From NCBI GenBank assembly GCA_003483885.1, contig DMXI01000174.1:3745-67744 (forward strand): 64,000 bases of DNA, in the 5' to 3' direction. The DNA comes from Microscillaceae bacterium (lineage in GTDB: Bacteria; Bacteroidota; Bacteroidia; Cytophagales; Microscillaceae). The notes below the pieces were generated by a model that did not search any database, was not told the DNA's origin, and saw nothing but the letters and a program-made list of their open reading frames with translations. Both the position numbers and the translations under genes were made by a program. Shown here piece after piece: positions 1 through 8,695 of this stretch; within the stretch, counting starts at the first letter, position 1; each line of letters starts with the position of its first letter.

Positions 1-1
1 T

Positions 2-355
2 GTGATAGAAGTTAGCGTAGGAGCCAATGCTACTTATGCTTATTTGAATGGAATAATTGTGGAGGAGTATGGCCCCTCTAGTAGCGCCAGACAAACCCAA
101 CAAAACACTTCTTTGCAGTCGCAACTTCAGGTAACTATGTATCCAAATCCTGGTGTGGGAATGCTTAACTACCGCCAAGCAGAGGGGGTTTCCCTTATCC
201 AGGTATTGCATACTTCGGGTCGGATAGTAAAGCAAGTGGCAGTTTCTCAAGCCAATGGCCAAGTGGATTTGAGCAACTTAGCCGAGGGCGTGTACCTTGT
301 ACAGTTTATCGGAAAGAATAACAGGACTACTAAAAAATTGATCATTCGAAAGTAG
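2..355 (+). CDS. C-terminal part of a T9SS-exported protein (5' truncated)
   Basis: Only the last ~117 codons are in the window; the reading frame is open to the left edge, so the start and the functional domain lie outside. The final ~75 residues have the pattern of a type A T9SS sorting domain: a YPNPG turn, a VLHTSGRIV strand, a LSNLAEGVYLVQF block and a basic end (KKLIIRK). In this family that domain directs export across the outer membrane and is cut off or anchored at the surface. A strong terminator hairpin follows the stop at once. The catalytic or binding role cannot be told from this fragment. The sorting-domain call is firm; the true start is unknown. Confidence 0.85.
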   Translation: MIEVSVGANATYAYLNGIIVEEYGPSSSARQTQQNTSLQSQLQVTMYPNPGVGMLNYRQAEGVSLIQVLHTSGRIVKQVAVSQANGQVDLSNLAEGVYLVQFIGKNNRTTKKLIIRK

Positions 356-377
356 TTTTTGAGTGATTTAGTGACAT

Positions 378-418
378 ACAAAGCCATCTTCAAAATTGAG
401 GATGGCTTTGTAATTTTT
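378..418 (+). terminator. Rho-independent terminator after the T9SS protein
   Basis: An 11-bp perfect stem (378-388 with 401-411) encloses a 12-nt loop and is followed by a T run at 414-418. It lies about 20 nt after the stop at 355 and separates this gene from the leftward gene at 552. Confidence 0.75.
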
Positions 419-468
419 ATGATCTATGGTTGAAACCATTAAGTATCTTTATTCCACCTCACCCTACA

Positions 469-497
469 AGTTGCAACTCCCAATCTTCTGTCCTTAT
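469..497. repeat. Short dispersed repeat, copy 1
   Basis: This 29-nt stretch matches 4533-4560 with about two differences (core CCCAATCTTCTG). Both copies are intergenic and in the same orientation, and they flank the leftward two-gene unit at 552-4149. Its function is not known. Confidence 0.5.
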
Positions 498-551
498 GTA
501 GAATTGCACCAAGTAATTGAAACTTACACAATAAGGCAAAAACCCGTGGAG

Positions 552-3119
552 TCAATCTTTTTTCTTGATAGATGATGTACTCATTGGGCCAGTGTAAATA
601 CCTGTTGGCCGATTGCTTTGTCGGGTATTAGCCTTTTTAACTTGGCCACAGGCTGCCAGCCTGATATAAAATTCACTTCCAGGAGTCAAATGAAACCCAG
701 GGCTTATTTTTACTTCTTCGGTAGCCTGATAAGTAATGTCACTTTTGCCCGCTATAGTAGCCTTAGAAGTAATCTTTTTAGCCTCAAATCGTTGCTTACC
801 TGATTGAACATCGGCCCCAAAGCTTATGCGCGTTGGGCAACCATCTAACATTGCACGCCACAAACCTCGACCAAAAGTAGCCGCATACAGTACATCGTTT
901 TTAATTGCCAGATACTTTACAATCGTTTTGGGCAAACCATTGTTGAAACGCTCCCAATGTTTTCCTTTTTTCTTGATATATACCCCAATGTCAGTTGCAG
1001 CAAACAATTCCTCTTTTGCTGCATAATATCTGAGATGATTTACAGGTACATTGGGCAAACCTTTCGAGATATTGATCCAGTTTTTTCCTCCATTATCAGA
1101 TTGATATACCTTTTCAGTAGCCACAAAACCACCCGAAGAGACCCATATTTTATTGGGGGTCACTTCCACTGAGGTTTTCTCAGCAGGGGTAGACAGATTG
1201 AGTGATGTAGGCTCACGAGGCCCAGTATATTTGTAAAGTTGATTTTTTTGTAAAAAAAACACCTCTTTAGTGCCAGATAAGGCCGTTAGGTAAGTAATAT
1301 CTTCATCTGATATCTCTTTAGTTAATTTCTTGAGAACGCCAGAAGAAGACTCATAACGATATAGAGATTTATACCCCATGTAAACCTGTCTATGGTCTCG
1401 AGGATTTAAAATATACGGCGTTAGCCAGGCCCCTTCATGATTGCCACTTATTTTATTAGGGAACGTTTTTCCCCCATTGGTAGACTGATATATCTCTCCA
1501 TTAGGATTGCTTACATACCATATGTGAGTATTAGCAGGGTCGATATGACACATCAAACCGTCTCCTCCAGCGACTTGCCTCAATTTTTTGGAATATTCAT
1601 TATATACATTGGTACCATTATCTTGCAATCCATACAATATGTTATGATTTTTGGGATGCAAACTAAAATGATAAACTTGCGAAATGGCCAAACCTTTAGA
1701 TTTGTTTTGCCAGGTGTGTCCTCCATCGTCTGACACATAAAACCCACCATCGCTCCCGCAAAAAAGGCGATAAGAACCATTTTTTTGGCGAAAATATTCC
1801 AGCGCATGAATATCAGCGTGGGTATAGTTCTTGGGCGTAGTACGAGCTCTATACCAATCTGTGCGTACGGTCCAATCGGCACCTTCATTGTCGGATGTCC
1901 AGCAATTGACACCTCCAGTAATCATCTTACTTCCATCTTTAGGGTTTACCGCCAAGGCCAAATCGTACGAATATTGGTTCCCGGCATCGGAACCATCTTG
2001 CTTCCAACCCAGTATATTGGGGGTGTGTGATTTTCGCCTAAATTTTTGTCCCTTATCAGTAGATAAGTACATCCCTCCAAACACTCTTTTGCTATCAATT
2101 GCAGCCCCCACCCCCACCAAACAGTACACCTTGTCAGGAGCTGCAGGGGTTACCGCCAATGCTAATCTTTTTTCCGAGGTAGAGGGCAGGTTCGTCTCGA
2201 AGTGAGCATCACTCCAATCTTTACCTTTATTTTCCGAACGCTTTACCCGAACGTTGGTAGCTACATACATGATGGAAGAGTTTTTAGGGTGAAACTCCAA
2301 ATCATAGCAATGATTCCCTGCCAAAACTTTTAAAACTTGGTCTCCCCCCTTGGTAAGTTCATACAACCCTCGGTTGGTAACTACCCACAAAGTATTGGGG
2401 TCGCCAGGAGAAGCTATCAATTTATACCCAAATACTTTTTCAGATGCGTTCCAAGTTAGCTGGGTACTTTGCCAGGTGATGCCATCATCGGTTGATTTTA
2501 AAACCCCAGTGCATTGAATATGCTCCCCATCGCCATCTCCCGTTAGTATGTAAATCGTTCTGGGCGACTGCTTGGTAGTAGCTTGTACCACAATACCCGA
2601 TACCCCCAGCGTAGAAATACCATCGGTAAGCGATATCCAATTGTCTCCGCCAGTAGTACTCCGCCACAACCCACCAGCGGGCGTACCCACATACACAATG
2701 TTTGGGTTTATCGGATCAATGGCCACACAATTTACCCGACCAATGCCCGCTACTTTGGTAAAATCGGTGCCATCGGTTGGCCCCAACAATTGCCAATTAC
2801 TTCTCTCTACATACAAAGTAGGTTTGTTGCCTTGTTCTTGATACTCCTGGTATACTGCCTCTAAATGACGTTTGGCCACATTGGCTATTTTACCTTCCCG
2901 CGTCAAACGAGTACGGTGAAAGTTAGCCCAGCGCATAAATTGCGTATAACCAGTACCCTTGCCCTTTCCTCTTTCGGCAAAATAGCGGTTGGCTTCTTGC
3001 ATAATTTCCCGAAAAGATGCCTGGGGGTCTTGCATCATTTGACGGTATTTCTGCGCCTGTACTCCCCATCCGCAAAGGCAACCAAGGCCTATTAAAATTA
3101 ATTTGCGTATTGCTTTCAT
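552..3119 (-). CDS. Secreted Asp-box (BNR/sortilin-like) beta-propeller protein
   Basis: An 855-residue exported protein. Residues 1-22 form a signal peptide ending in a VQA-Q cleavage site. A short helical region follows, then a long propeller region in which eight Asp-box motifs of the S-x-D-x-G-x-x-W/F type can be read (for example STTGGDNW, STDDGITW, SDDGGHTW, SDNGGKNW). Asp-boxes occur in sialidases, Vps10/sortilin domains and plant photosystem assembly factors, so the motif alone does not give an enzyme activity, and no sialidase catalytic set was recognised. The last ~90 residues (PGFHLTPGSEF pattern) resemble the beta-rich tail modules common in Bacteroidota surface proteins; I do not see a clear T9SS sorting domain. 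It lies 13 nt downstream of the gene at 3133-4149, probably co-transcribed. Confidence 0.8.
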   Translation of the reverse strand: MKAIRKLILIGLGCLCGWGVQAQKYRQMMQDPQASFREIMQEANRYFAERGKGKGTGYTQFMRWANFHRTRLTREGKIANVAKRHLEAVYQEYQEQGNKPTLYVERSNWQLLGPTDGTDFTKVAGIGRVNCVAIDPINPNIVYVGTPAGGLWRSTTGGDNWISLTDGISTLGVSGIVVQATTKQSPRTIYILTGDGDGEHIQCTGVLKSTDDGITWQSTQLTWNASEKVFGYKLIASPGDPNTLWVVTNRGLYELTKGGDQVLKVLAGNHCYDLEFHPKNSSIMYVATNVRVKRSENKGKDWSDAHFETNLPSTSEKRLALAVTPAAPDKVYCLVGVGAAIDSKRVFGGMYLSTDKGQKFRRKSHTPNILGWKQDGSDAGNQYSYDLALAVNPKDGSKMITGGVNCWTSDNEGADWTVRTDWYRARTTPKNYTHADIHALEYFRQKNGSYRLFCGSDGGFYVSDDGGHTWQNKSKGLAISQVYHFSLHPKNHNILYGLQDNGTNVYNEYSKKLRQVAGGDGLMCHIDPANTHIWYVSNPNGEIYQSTNGGKTFPNKISGNHEGAWLTPYILNPRDHRQVYMGYKSLYRYESSSGVLKKLTKEISDEDITYLTALSGTKEVFFLQKNQLYKYTGPREPTSLNLSTPAEKTSVEVTPNKIWVSSGGFVATEKVYQSDNGGKNWINISKGLPNVPVNHLRYYAAKEELFAATDIGVYIKKKGKHWERFNNGLPKTIVKYLAIKNDVLYAATFGRGLWRAMLDGCPTRISFGADVQSGKQRFEAKKITSKATIAGKSDITYQATEEVKISPGFHLTPGSEFYIRLAACGQVKKANTRQSNRPTGIYTGPMSTSSIKKKD

Positions 3120-3132
3120 CGTTTGTGGAAAA

Positions 3133-4149
3133 TTATTTCAATGATTTGATTTGGTTGGCCAACAAGGCATTGTTTTGTTGTAATTGCTTGATTTGCTCAT
3201 TTTGCTGGATGAGATAAAGGGTCAATTCTTCTATTTTTTTGAGCAGGAGGGTTTCTACCTTTACCACATCTACTCCCTGTTGGGCAACTTGTTGGGCAGA
3301 AGGTATCTCCGGGAGATGTTGGTGGGTGTCAATGAATGCCTTGACTGCCTCTAGGGGACGCAATTGATAATCTTTCCCAAAGACATAATCGGGCCAGGCA
3401 CTCTTAGTTTTACAGGTAAGTCCTTCCGAAAGTATTGCGCCTCCTACGTAGAGGGTATGAGCACCTTTCAGTTGGCTGTTTTTCACATTGATACCCAGCT
3501 TTTTTTTATCAAACTCTCCATAAACAAGGGGGGTATCGGTGTCATCATGAGCAATGTAAAGCTTATACGCTCCTGTTTCTTTATATCCAGCCTTATGACC
3601 CAAAAATACATTATAACTACCAGTACTCTTGTAACCAGCGGCTTGGCCTATATACACGTTATGCCTCCCAGTCTTATTCTCATGCCCCGCTGCTTTACCT
3701 AGAAAAGTATTATAATTACCAGTTGTATTGTAATAACCAGTCATTTGACCAATAAAAGTATTTTCTTTTCCGGTTATATTACTACGACCTGCTCTCTCAC
3801 CAATAAATACATTTTGTCCACCAGTTGTATTATCGTGGCCTGACTCATAGCCAACAAATATATTATCATTACCAGATGTTGTAGAATATCCAGTTTGATA
3901 GCCTATAAAAACATTGTAGCTTGCCTTATAATTAGTCTTAGAATCTTCCGCAATACCTTCCCCAAAAACAACGTTGCACTTGTAATGATTTGTGTATTTA
4001 TTTGCAGGTACTGAAGTACTCGTTGTGCTACTACCTTTTCCCAAATCGGTGTTTTTGGTCATTTGTGCCAGTGCTACTTCAGTCAGGCCAAGTAAAAACA
4101 TAATAGTCAATAGTGTATTCTTAGAAAAAAAGTTGATTGTATTGTACAT
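3133..4149 (-). CDS. Secreted repeat protein with YadA/tail-fibre-like beta-roll and coiled-coil stalk
   Basis: The reading frame extends upstream to 4224, but I start at the ATG at 4149, because it begins a good signal peptide (hydrophobic segment TIMFLLGLTEVALAQ); the 25 extra residues look like non-coding sequence. The mature protein (~338 residues in total) has at least seven ~15-residue repeats of the form N-(V/T/I)-F-(I/L)-G-x-x-(A/T/S)-G, separated by N-T-T-G-type turns. This is the hallmark of trimeric YadA-head or tail-fibre beta-rolls. After the repeats come a conserved DYQLRPLEAVKAFI/HLPEIPSA region and a C-terminal coiled coil rich in Q, I and L. This C-terminal arrangement is common in Bacteroidota tail-fibre-like proteins. 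It is probably a trimeric surface or secreted fibre and the first gene of a leftward pair with the Asp-box protein. Confidence 0.75.
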   Translation of the reverse strand: MYNTINFFSKNTLLTIMFLLGLTEVALAQMTKNTDLGKGSSTTSTSVPANKYTNHYKCNVVFGEGIAEDSKTNYKASYNVFIGYQTGYSTTSGNDNIFVGYESGHDNTTGGQNVFIGERAGRSNITGKENTFIGQMTGYYNTTGNYNTFLGKAAGHENKTGRHNVYIGQAAGYKSTGSYNVFLGHKAGYKETGAYKLYIAHDDTDTPLVYGEFDKKKLGINVKNSQLKGAHTLYVGGAILSEGLTCKTKSAWPDYVFGKDYQLRPLEAVKAFIDTHQHLPEIPSAQQVAQQGVDVVKVETLLLKKIEELTLYLIQQNEQIKQLQQNNALLANQIKSLK

Positions 4150-4347
4150 GTCATTAAAAAATTGAATGAGAACCAAGCTGTCTTGCCAAACAAGGGCCAG
4201 CTTGAACATCAAGGGTAAAACCAAAAGATAAAAAATGATAAAATGAGTACTGCCCGCAGAAGGTTAGGCCAGTAGATTCCAGAAGGCATTGGTTTGCCAT
4301 CTAAACTTTCAAAGTAAAGGCTTTAGCCAGCTCTGGGTACAACCACA

Positions 4348-4361
4348 ATGCGTATACGCAT
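4348..4361. promoter_or_regulatory. Perfect 14-bp palindrome in a divergent intergenic region
   Basis: ATGCGTATACGCAT is a perfect palindrome located between the divergent genes ending/starting at 4149 (left) and 4604 (right). The rest of 4150-4603 has no convincing ORF and is AT-rich. Length and position suit an operator for a dimeric regulator, but no regulator can be assigned. Confidence 0.4.
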
Positions 4362-4532
4362 CCTGGCATTTATCATTAATAAGGTGTTTATCATAGTCGT
4401 AATGTTTAAAAAATAAAATCAGGCACTTCACTGGTTGTGATTAAATAATGACCTAAAAGTAATAAGCTTACTTGGGAAGAAATATATCGATCTATGACAA
4501 CTCAATACGTTTTACCTCTCTTCTATTTTTAC

Positions 4533-4560
4533 AGTTGCAATCCCCAATCTTCTGCCTTAT
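4533..4560. repeat. Short dispersed repeat, copy 2
   Basis: Near-identical to 469-497 (AGTTGCAA, then CCCAATCTTCTG, then CCTTAT). It sits about 45 nt upstream of the bestrophin-like gene, so it could also be a regulatory sequence shared by two promoters. Confidence 0.45.
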
Positions 4561-4603
4561 TTTTAAATTGGTTATTAACCACTTACCATTAATTACTCAT
4601 TGA

Positions 4604-5659
4604 ATGTACACTAAAAAAATATACTCGGCCAAAGCCATGGCTCTGTGGACGCGCTTTAGTACTTATCAGTTCATTGCCATTATTGTCGTGTGGAATATTG
4701 CTTATTTTTTTCTGGAACTCTCATGGCTCAAAATCCCCTGGACCCCACTGGCCCTGATTGGTACCGCAGTGGCTTTTGTGATTGGTTTTCAAAACAATTC
4801 GGCTTATGGGCGTATTTGGGAAGCCCGTAAAATATGGGGCGGCATCGTGAATACCTCCCGCACCTTTGGCATGTTTGTGCAAGATATGATTGACAACGAC
4901 AATGCCTCTATACCTTTGGGTTCGGAAGAGCTCAAAAACGAGATGAAAATTTTGACTTATCGCCATATTGCCTGGATGACCGCTTTGCGCCACGCGATGC
5001 GTGCTCCCAAGCCTTGGGAAACAGCCCTGAGTGAGCGTACTAATATAGAATGGAACTTAAACCCACCTGAACGGCAAATAGCATTGGAAGAGGATTTGCG
5101 TCCTTACCTACCAGAGGAAGATTTGCAATATGTGATGAGTAAAAACAACCAACAAACGGCAGTACTTTATCGCCAATCGCATCATTTGCGGCAATTAAAG
5201 GATAAAGGACACATTTGGGAGTTTGCTTTTCTACAGTTGGAGACCGTTTTACAAGAATTGTTTACTTTACAGGGCAAGAGCGAACGTATCAAGAATTTTC
5301 CTTATCCGCGTCATTTTGCCACGTTGAATCATTTCTTTATGTGGGTGTTTGTGTTGCTGTTGCCAATGGCCCTGGTTCCCCAGTTTACCGAAATAAGTCA
5401 AGGATTTGCAACTAGTTTCCCGGTTTTAAGTAAATATTTTGCTTGGTTTTCTATCCCGTTTTATGTAGCGGTAGCCTGGGTATTCCACACGATGGAGCGG
5501 ATTGGTCGCACAGGAGAAAATCCTTTTGAAGGAACGGCCAATGATGTCCCTATTTCTACCATTGCCCGAGGAATTGAGATTGATTTACGCCAAAATCTGG
5601 GAGAAACTAAAGAAGAAATTCCTGCCCAATTTGAATCTCACGATCATGTCCAGTTTTGA
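4604..5659 (+). CDS. Bestrophin-like (YneE/UPF0187) membrane channel protein
   Basis: A 351-residue membrane protein whose features match the bacterial bestrophin family. These are: an N-terminal region FSTYQFIAIIVVWNIAYF; a second hydrophobic segment followed by the conserved AVAFVIGFQNNSAYGRIWEAR stretch (residues ~57-77); two further hydrophobic segments around residues 245-262 and 275-295; and a C-terminal ENPFEGTANDVPIS motif. Characterised members form pentameric anion or cation channels in the inner membrane. Length is normal for the family. The ion it conducts cannot be read from sequence. It stands alone, with a divergent upstream region and a weak hairpin downstream. The upstream gap carries the 14-bp palindrome and the dispersed repeat. 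Confidence 0.85.
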   Translation: MYTKKIYSAKAMALWTRFSTYQFIAIIVVWNIAYFFLELSWLKIPWTPLALIGTAVAFVIGFQNNSAYGRIWEARKIWGGIVNTSRTFGMFVQDMIDNDNASIPLGSEELKNEMKILTYRHIAWMTALRHAMRAPKPWETALSERTNIEWNLNPPERQIALEEDLRPYLPEEDLQYVMSKNNQQTAVLYRQSHHLRQLKDKGHIWEFAFLQLETVLQELFTLQGKSERIKNFPYPRHFATLNHFFMWVFVLLLPMALVPQFTEISQGFATSFPVLSKYFAWFSIPFYVAVAWVFHTMERIGRTGENPFEGTANDVPISTIARGIEIDLRQNLGETKEEIPAQFESHDHVQF

Positions 5660-5712
5660 TAGCCATTGTTTGAAAAATCATTTTCGTATGACCCGATTGA
5701 GCCTCGCTGAAT

Positions 5713-5732
5713 TGGGTTATTTTTGTAACCCA
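5713..5732 (+). terminator. Weak hairpin after the bestrophin-like gene
   Basis: A 7-bp stem TGGGTTA/TAACCCA with a T-rich 6-nt loop, about 55 nt after the stop. There is no clear T tail, so a termination role is tentative. Confidence 0.3.
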
Positions 5733-5822
5733 CAAAAATATAATGTGGATAACGAACATTAATATCAAGATTTTGTTTTATATTATAGCTAATAACAACC
5801 ACAAAAATTAAACAAAACACCC

Positions 5823-6230
5823 ATGATTTCTGAATTCAACAATCGGTATGTACATTACGAATACCAAAAAGCGCAAAGTACACTAATCCAGCAATGGTTT
5901 TATACGGGCTACAAAAATGCACTTCACCTTTTGCCCCATTTCAACGAAGTACTTGACCTCCAGAAGGCTTATAAAACCAAAAACTTGGTATTCGATTTTC
6001 GCAACTTCGTCTATCTCATTCCTGGTGATTTGATTTATTTTCTCAGAATGGAATTTATTCCCCGCTTAAAAAGTATCAATATGCAGTCAGTGCAACTCAT
6101 CAACAGCAAAGAGCGGTCGGTACAATTACAGTTTGAGCACTTGTTTGCCAATTGTACCAATGTAATGGTACAACCAGGGCAAATCTTTGAACAACCGCTC
6201 AATAATCAAGGTACCTTGCTATTTAATTAG
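5823..6230 (+). CDS. Small soluble protein, possibly STAS/SpoIIAA-like fold
   Basis: A 135-residue protein without a signal peptide or membrane segment. I do not firmly recognise it. The order of predicted elements (a strand with HYEYQKAQSTLIQQWFYTG, a helix around LPHFNEVLDLQKAYK, a hydrophobic strand NLVFDFRNF containing a D-x-R, another helix, then short strands) resembles the small STAS-like proteins common in Bacteroidota, where the central D-x-R strand is typical. If that is right it could act as an anti-sigma antagonist or signalling adaptor, and the window's SpoIIE-type phosphatases would be a logical but unproven partner class. It has no close neighbour on its strand (163 nt upstream, 370 nt downstream). 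Confidence 0.55.
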   Translation: MISEFNNRYVHYEYQKAQSTLIQQWFYTGYKNALHLLPHFNEVLDLQKAYKTKNLVFDFRNFVYLIPGDLIYFLRMEFIPRLKSINMQSVQLINSKERSVQLQFEHLFANCTNVMVQPGQIFEQPLNNQGTLLFN

Positions 6231-6285
6231 CCTTGCCTTTGGCAAAAGTTATCAGTACTTATGAGTGCTGAGTTCCTAAAAAAAA

Positions 6286-6311
6286 CAGCCTGCCAAATGG
6301 CAAGCTGCTTT
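6286..6311 (+). terminator. Terminator-like hairpin after the small soluble gene
   Basis: CAGCcTGCC and GGCAaGCTG pair (6286-6294 with 6299-6307; one mismatch) around a 4-nt loop. An A run lies on the left side and CTTT on the right, so it could work on either strand. Confidence 0.45.
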
Positions 6312-6488
6312 CCGATTTATTAACTCATTTTAAAATATTCACACATTTAAGAGTGAGGTAACACCTCATAAAGTTTTATTTACTTACTGATTTCTGAAAA
6401 TATATTTCCAGCAATCAGCGAGCAGTATCTGGTATTCAATTTCTGAATTTTACAAAACAGACTTTGGTAGTTAACTGCTTTTTTAGAA

Positions 6489-6581
6489 AGACAAGCCCTC
6501 CACGAGCAATGACGCATAAACTATTGAAATTTCTTGAGTTTGCTTGTGGGAGGGCTTCCATTGTATTACTTTGGCTTGTCT
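6489..6581 (+). promoter_or_regulatory. Leader with two mutually exclusive hairpins upstream of the AraC-type gene
   Basis: The left arm AAGCCCTCCACGAGCAA (6493-6509) pairs with 6540-6557 over 17 bp (one G-U pair, one bulged G; 30-nt loop). The same left region, AGACAAGCC at 6489-6497, can instead pair perfectly with GGCTTGTCT at 6573-6581, directly before the gene at 6601. Competing pairings sharing an arm are typical of attenuators or riboswitch-like leaders. The remainder of 6231-6600 shows nothing else clear. Confidence 0.4.
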
Positions 6582-6600
6582 ATTAAACTGAAGTCATTAC

Positions 6601-7761
6601 ATGGTGCTTGTCGAGATAGCCAAACGATTGATTGATGCAGGATTAGTACAAGGTTTTTTTCTGGCTTTTTTGATTCTTTACAAAAAGAAGAACAATCCAG
6701 CAAATAGAATACTTGCCAGCTTGCTCATCGTTTTTGCCATCGCTATTGCTCATGCCTCTTTTGCAGGAGCACATTTAAGTGCACTCATACGTACCCCCCT
6801 TAAGATCAAGGAACCATTTGTAATGCTGGTAGCTCCTCTGGTTTGGATGTATGTCAATAGTATTGCGGGTAAAAAAACTTTGCCCTGGCCCAAAGTATTG
6901 GTGCATTGCCTTCCTTTTGTGTTATTTGCCTTGTTTACCCTACCATTTGTAGTACATAGAAACGACCTCAACCCTCAGCATGTGGTATTTCACAATACCA
7001 CCCTGTTTACTTTTATTGCCTGGTGTTTTATCATTGTTCAGTTTTCGTTTTATTTGGTCAAAATCCAACGATTGGTACGTTTGCATAGCCAACAAGCCAC
7101 CCGCGAGCTATCCAATACCGAAGCCGTAAGCCTACAATGGGTCAAAGTGTTTATGCTTATCTTTATATTGTTTTATGTTTTTGTATTGTTTGCTGCTTTT
7201 GCCCAACTCCACCTCCCTGACTTAAGGTATTTTAACTATGCAGTAGGCCTTTTATACACTTTTTCGGTATTCTTGATTGGCTATCGTGGGCTTTTTCAAA
7301 AAGATGTGTTTTTCACAGCCCCTCATCCCTCTCCCCTCCCACTTCCAGAAACGCCAACCTCTTCAACCACCCCCGCTAAACCCAACGTTAGCTCTACTAC
7401 TGACGATGGCACTAGCAACCAGGCATTATTTGATTCTATTCTGGCATATATGGATAAACATAAACCCTATCTCAACGCCGACCTCTCACTAACCGAACTG
7501 GCCCGTCAGCTCAAGCTAAACCGTAATCAATTATCGCATTTGATCAATACCCACACCCAGGAAAACTTCTATACTTTTGTAAATACTTATCGGGTAGCAG
7601 AAGTGAAACAATTGCTTACCAGTCCCAAACATCAACATTACACCATTCTCACCCTTGCTTACGAGGCTGGTTTTTCTTCTAAGTCATCATTCAATCGTAT
7701 TTTCAAGAATATCACGGGTAGTACCCCTTCTGAATACCAAGCTACCATTCGTCGAAAATAA
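6601..7761 (+). CDS. Membrane-anchored AraC-family transcriptional regulator
   Basis: A 386-residue protein. About 240 N-terminal residues contain six or seven hydrophobic segments (for example VQGFFLAFLILY, LLIVFAIAIAHA, VLVHCLPFVLFALFTLPFV, VFMLIFILFYVFVLFAAF). A proline/threonine-rich cytosolic linker (residues ~240-270) follows, then a C-terminal AraC DNA-binding domain (~280-386) with two helix-turn-helix units: LSLTELARQLKLNRNQLSHL, and the conserved AYEAGFSSKSSFNRIFKNITGSTPSEY. This architecture is common in Bacteroidota and is thought to pass a membrane signal to the genome. It is followed by a good terminator and then the ABC exporter operon, a plausible target. The stem-loop leader upstream suggests RNA-level control. 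Confidence 0.88.
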   Translation: MVLVEIAKRLIDAGLVQGFFLAFLILYKKKNNPANRILASLLIVFAIAIAHASFAGAHLSALIRTPLKIKEPFVMLVAPLVWMYVNSIAGKKTLPWPKVLVHCLPFVLFALFTLPFVVHRNDLNPQHVVFHNTTLFTFIAWCFIIVQFSFYLVKIQRLVRLHSQQATRELSNTEAVSLQWVKVFMLIFILFYVFVLFAAFAQLHLPDLRYFNYAVGLLYTFSVFLIGYRGLFQKDVFFTAPHPSPLPLPETPTSSTTPAKPNVSSTTDDGTSNQALFDSILAYMDKHKPYLNADLSLTELARQLKLNRNQLSHLINTHTQENFYTFVNTYRVAEVKQLLTSPKHQHYTILTLAYEAGFSSKSSFNRIFKNITGSTPSEYQATIRRK

Positions 7762-7894
7762 ATGGGGTCAACAATCCATTATTTGAACCTGTCCAAGTCC
7801 TAACTTACCCATTGGCACCACACCTTGTCGTCCCAAGTTACCCATTGCCCCTTTTTGCCTCCCATTTCCCATTAAGTTTGTCCCAATCAATCCC

Positions 7895-7916
7895 GAGAGT
7901 TATCACTCTCTTTTTT
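7895..7916 (+). terminator. Rho-independent terminator after the AraC-type regulator
   Basis: GAGAGT (7895-7900), loop TATC, ACTCTC (7905-7910), then six T residues (7911-7916). A second small hairpin, GAAGTC/GACTTC at 7919-7935, follows before the ATG at 7957. Confidence 0.75.
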
Positions 7917-7956
7917 ATGAAGTCGAGATGACTTCTATGATTCAATACTTTGTAAT

Positions 7957-8661
7957 ATGGACAAACAAGCATTTATCGAGGTACAAAACATTCGTAAAAC
8001 ATTTCAGACTCAAGCCCAATCAGTAGAAGTGCTTAAAGGTGTAAATCTACAAATACGCCAAGGTGAGTTTGTGGGCATTGTGGGTAAATCGGGTAGTGGT
8101 AAATCTACCTTACTCAATATGCTTACGGCTATAGACAAACCTACTTCGGGGCAAGTACTGGTAGAGGGTACTTGTATCAATCAGCTCAATGAATCGGAAG
8201 CCGCAAAATGGCGGGGTAAAAATGTGGGTATTGTATTTCAGTTTTTTCAGTTGCTCCCCACTTTATCGGTGATAGATAATATTATGCTTCCTATGGATTT
8301 TTTAAATGTAATTCCTGGCAACCAGCGTAAATCCCGCGCCCAAGCTTTACTCGAGCGTGTAGATATGCAAGCCCATGCTTATAAGTTTCCTTCAGCTCTT
8401 TCAGGAGGAGAGCAGCAACGAGTGGCCATTGCGAGAGCGCTGGCAAATGATCCTGCACTGATTGTAGCCGACGAACCTACTGGAAATCTGGACTCTGAAA
8501 CCAGCAAAAAAATACGACGCATTTTCAGCGAATTGGTGCAACAGGGCAAAACTGTCTTGATGGTTACCCATGGAGATATCTCAGACTTGAACCTCCACCA
8601 AGTCATTCGCATCGCAGATGGCCAAATCGTCGCTCATACTCAGCCAATCGCCAAAAATTAA
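7957..8661 (+). CDS. ABC transporter ATP-binding subunit (MacB/LolD class)
   Basis: A 234-residue nucleotide-binding subunit. Walker A is GKSGSGKST (residues 43-51), the Q-loop region is GIVFQFFQLLPTLSV (91-105), the signature is LSGGEQQR (148-155) and Walker B is ALIVADEPTGNLD (167-179). The Q-loop and signature wording is that of the LolD/MacB/FtsE group, which drives mechanotransmission (removal of lipoproteins, peptides or drugs from the periplasmic side) rather than classical substrate import. The gene is 34 nt upstream of an FtsX-type permease with which it surely forms one transporter. All catalytic residues are present. The substrate cannot be deduced. Confidence 0.93.
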   Translation: MDKQAFIEVQNIRKTFQTQAQSVEVLKGVNLQIRQGEFVGIVGKSGSGKSTLLNMLTAIDKPTSGQVLVEGTCINQLNESEAAKWRGKNVGIVFQFFQLLPTLSVIDNIMLPMDFLNVIPGNQRKSRAQALLERVDMQAHAYKFPSALSGGEQQRVAIARALANDPALIVADEPTGNLDSETSKKIRRIFSELVQQGKTVLMVTHGDISDLNLHQVIRIADGQIVAHTQPIAKN

Positions 8662-8695
8662 AATATTGACATTCACCGACATAACAACACTATAC

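Noticed and set aside
618..2864. Several rightward ORFs of 60-124 codons
   Set aside because: All lie opposite the Asp-box protein, have no family pattern and no start signal.
4150..4224. Upstream extension of the YadA/tail-fibre-like gene
   Set aside because: The ATG at 4149 directly begins a good signal peptide; the extra residues would bury it.
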